A stretch of DNA of 64,000 nt from Dipetalonema caudispina. Lineage: Eukaryota > Nematoda > Chromadorea > Rhabditida > Onchocercidae. Position 1 is the stretch's first letter. Each line of letters begins with the position of its first letter. Under the pieces are notes generated by a model that saw only the letters and a list, made by a program, of their open reading frames with translations, made no database searches and had not been told where the DNA came from. Location: the NCBI GenBank assembly GCA_013365325.1, contig JABVXV010000043.1:1-64000 (forward strand), in the 5' to 3' direction. The position numbers and the translations under genes were made by a program. Below are positions 61,672 to 64,000 of the stretch, one piece after another.

Positions 61672-64000
61672 TTAATAACCGTTTACCGAAGGTAGAGCTA
61701 CCGATGAACCTGAAAATAACTTTTTATTTTAATAACTAAAGAAAACGAAAAAAAAATAAAGAAAGAAAGAAAGAAAATCTATAATCTATAGAAAAGAAAT
61801 TTAAAAAAAAAAATCTATAACACTTAATTATTATTGATTATTCCCATTCCATCATTCATTTAGATTGTTTTGTTTTCATTAAAACAATCTAAATGAATTA
61901 TAATTAACCCATATATCAAATACATATAGTATTATATCGATCGAGGAGTTAAATTTGTATGATACATTGGTTTGTTATAGGTTAAAAATAACCTTCAAGA
62001 AAGATAACTGCTTTTGCCAAATCTTCGCCATATTCATTACGTACTGCGCATAAGTATTCACCAAGATGTTGATCGGTTAGTTGTAAAATTGATAGAGTTG
62101 ATGTTGTTGCTGTCGATGAAATTTCAATACCATGACGTCCACTTACTAATTTCTTATCATCATGAAACCATGTTACTGTTGATTGTAAACCCTGAAATTA
62201 ATAAGAAATATGATATAAACTATAAAAATTATTCGACGTTTCAGAAGGAATATTAAAAGAGCTAAAAAATATGCGACATAATTTCGAAACTATCAAATTA
62301 TTGGAAAAATTACTATCAAATATTATTCGAAAGCAATATTTCATGCTGTTAATCGCCTAATCAATCTATGTATTCATTTAATGATTAAAGAGCAGATAAT
62401 TGGAAAGTTGAAAAATCATCCAGCAATCGATAATTTGCCAGTAATTAATAAATGGTAAATAACATTACGTACTTTAAAACTACAAGTCAAGCTTGCTTTC
62501 TGTCCGATTGTACTTTGAATCGAAATTGGCAATTTGGTAAACCTTGGCATAACAGCATCCAGGCTGAAATAAACTATTGCTTTTTGATAATGAATGCAAA
62601 AATAAACAAAAAAATTTTACACATTATCGAAGATACAACAATTACAAAAATTTTCAATTAGAAATTATTTTATTTACTTCCCAATTGATAGATACAACAT
62701 AATTGTTGTACGAAATAAAGTGTCTTACTTTGTAAGAATAAAAAGAAATCTGAATTTTCACATAAATTTCGAAATTTCCATTCATCTAAGAGGAAATAAA
62801 ACTATCAGACATTATTGGGAAATCCGTTTATGACATATCTTTCAATCTTTACTAATATAAAACTGACAGGAAAAAACTTACTCTGTAACTTCAGTAATAT
62901 CAACAGCGATGATCGCTTGAGCTGTACCGGCAAGATTAACCGCTTGCAATTCATATTTACCACGATCTTCATTGGTACAATTACGAATTGTCAATGTGAA
63001 CATTTCTCCACTATTTGTCATCTGAAAGAAAAAAAAAAACGAAAACTTTTTAATTTATTATGAAATATAATACACAATTTATCAGAAACTTTAACAGTGT
63101 GCAAACATAAATTTATTAAATAATTTCAGAATGATAGAAATTACTTCAAAAAGTTATTTAAATAATTTCCATCGTTCTGAAATTATTTACTAAATATTTG
63201 AACTACTTTATACTAAACATTGAAGTCATTAAATTATGACTCATATATATGTGAGACCCATATAAATTAATTAAATCAAATTTGGTATCGAAATTTAATC
63301 AACCGAAATAAGTGAATGGAAATTTTTTTAAACAAATTCTTATCATATGATAATATTGAATCGACAATATTTATCCAAATCTTTACATACCTGATATTTT
63401 TCACCCGAAGCAATCGAAACCATATTTTTAGTCCATATAACTGCCGGTTCCGGATATCCACGTACCGTTACTGATAGTGTTAAATCATTTCCTTGTTCAA
63501 CACTTGCACTTGTTGGTGCATTCACAATAACTGGTGGATTTTCATAACCACTTTGCTTTTTATCCTCTTAAAATATCGTCTTTTTCTAAATATTTGTTAA
63601 AATATCTTTAATAATCATCGAATGCGTAAAATCTTCGAACTAAAACTTTTCTGTTTTAATCTCAACTTTTTTCATAGATAACTTTGCTTTGGATTTTTTT
63701 TTTCTTCAAAAATTAATAAATTTTACAATTACACTAATTAGATTCTCATAATGTTTCCATTCTTTATGATATAATTAGTTTACCTGTAACAATAAGATGA
63801 ATATTACACTTAGCAATGCCAAATTCATTTCTCGCTTCACAGGTATACACTCCTGCATCTTCTGGGAATGCATCTGCTATTGTTAAATAACAATTCGCTT
63901 CATCACGTGAATATCCAAATCCACTGGAATCTTGAATTTCCATTTCGTTACGTATCCAACGTACCGTTAATGGTTCGGAACCTGCATGTGAAATTGAATT
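61672..64000 (-). CDS. immunoglobulin I-set protein, 3' part (muscle type)
   Basis: Exons at the right edge: 64000-63784 (5' partial; an AG at 63982-63983 could start it at 63981), 63566-63391, 63021-62882, 62563-62473, 62191-61993 and 61709-61672. All agree in phase and encode about 286 residues to a TAA. Three I-set Ig domains are seen. The first is partial, with RWIRNEMEIQDS and DAGVYTCEARNEFG. The second, AVIWTKNM through DRGKYELQAVNLAG, lacks both core cysteines. The third has LTCSF, TVTWFHDDKKL and GEYLCAVRNEYGEDLAKA. The protein ends GSSVALPSVNGY. Missing disulfide cysteines and the stacked I-set pattern favour an intracellular sarcomere or attachment protein such as DIM-1, twitchin, titin or UNC-89. 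The short end after the last Ig domain fits a smaller protein like DIM-1 better than a giant kinase, but this is a guess. The start lies outside the window. Confidence 0.85.
61854..61898. other. perfect 18-bp inverted repeat in last Ig-gene intron
   Basis: ATTCATTTAGATTGTTTT (61854-61871) and its exact reverse complement (61881-61898) flank a 9-base loop. The hairpin lies inside the intron 61710-61992, away from both splice sites, so it is not a mirtron. Confidence 0.75.
63117..63189. other. 27-bp-stem hairpin in Ig-gene intron, miRNA-like
   Basis: The left arm 63117-63143 and right arm 63163-63189 match as reverse complements over 27 bases with two transitions, separated by a 19-base loop. 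As RNA from either strand, one mismatch becomes a G-U pair. Size and shape suit a microRNA precursor or a small foldback element. It lies in the intron 63022-63390. Confidence 0.6.

Overview
Organism and composition. The window is nuclear DNA of a eukaryote, very AT-rich, with long A and T homopolymers, trinucleotide microsatellites and genes cut into many small exons (about 40 to 340 nt). Introns are mostly GT-AG with nematode-style acceptors (TTTTCAG, TTTTTAG). A secreted type-2 cystatin with the N-terminal Gly pair, the Q-V-V-S-G loop and the C-terminal P-W, in the style of filarial CPI proteins, together with BUB-3, a PLEKHG/UIG-1-like RhoGEF and a two-PDZ protein, points to a clade III parasitic nematode, most likely filarial. 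This assignment is inference. I rebuilt the gene models by hand from open frames, splice sites and phase agreement; no database search was run.

Layout. 1-8015: no gene I can support, only microsatellites and a few coding-like islands. 8016-29645 (minus): a DH-PH guanine nucleotide exchange factor whose first coding exon is at 29645 and whose PH domain ends near 12650. Its exon at 12489-12302 runs into an in-frame stop, yet eleven more phase-consistent exons follow down to 8016; these are either its long C-terminal tail or a separate gene. One intron carries a tRNA-like, possibly SINE-derived, insert. 29646-40071: about 10 kb of AT-rich intergenic DNA. 40072-45569: two divergent (head-to-head) cystatin paralogues, one canonical and one that has lost every inhibitory contact element. 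45651-48109 (minus): bub-3, tail-to-tail with the canonical cystatin. 49889-56644 (plus): a Tudor-domain protein of about 800 residues, divergent from bub-3. 58265-59995 (minus): a compact two-PDZ protein. 61672-64000 (minus): the 3' part of an immunoglobulin I-set protein of muscle type, running off the right edge, with two hairpins in its introns.

How it fits together. No operon or single pathway unites the window. Two local relationships stand out: the cystatin duplication with loss of function in one copy, and the bub-3/Tudor pair sharing one 1.8 kb divergent intergenic region, where germline or embryonic co-expression is plausible but not shown. The oddest signals are splice sites. One intron has a GC donor (cystatin), and two introns have CG where an AG acceptor is expected (bub-3 and the tail of the RhoGEF locus). 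In both CG cases, phase and protein conservation argue that the exon is real, so the base is a sequence error, a polymorphism or true non-canonical splicing.
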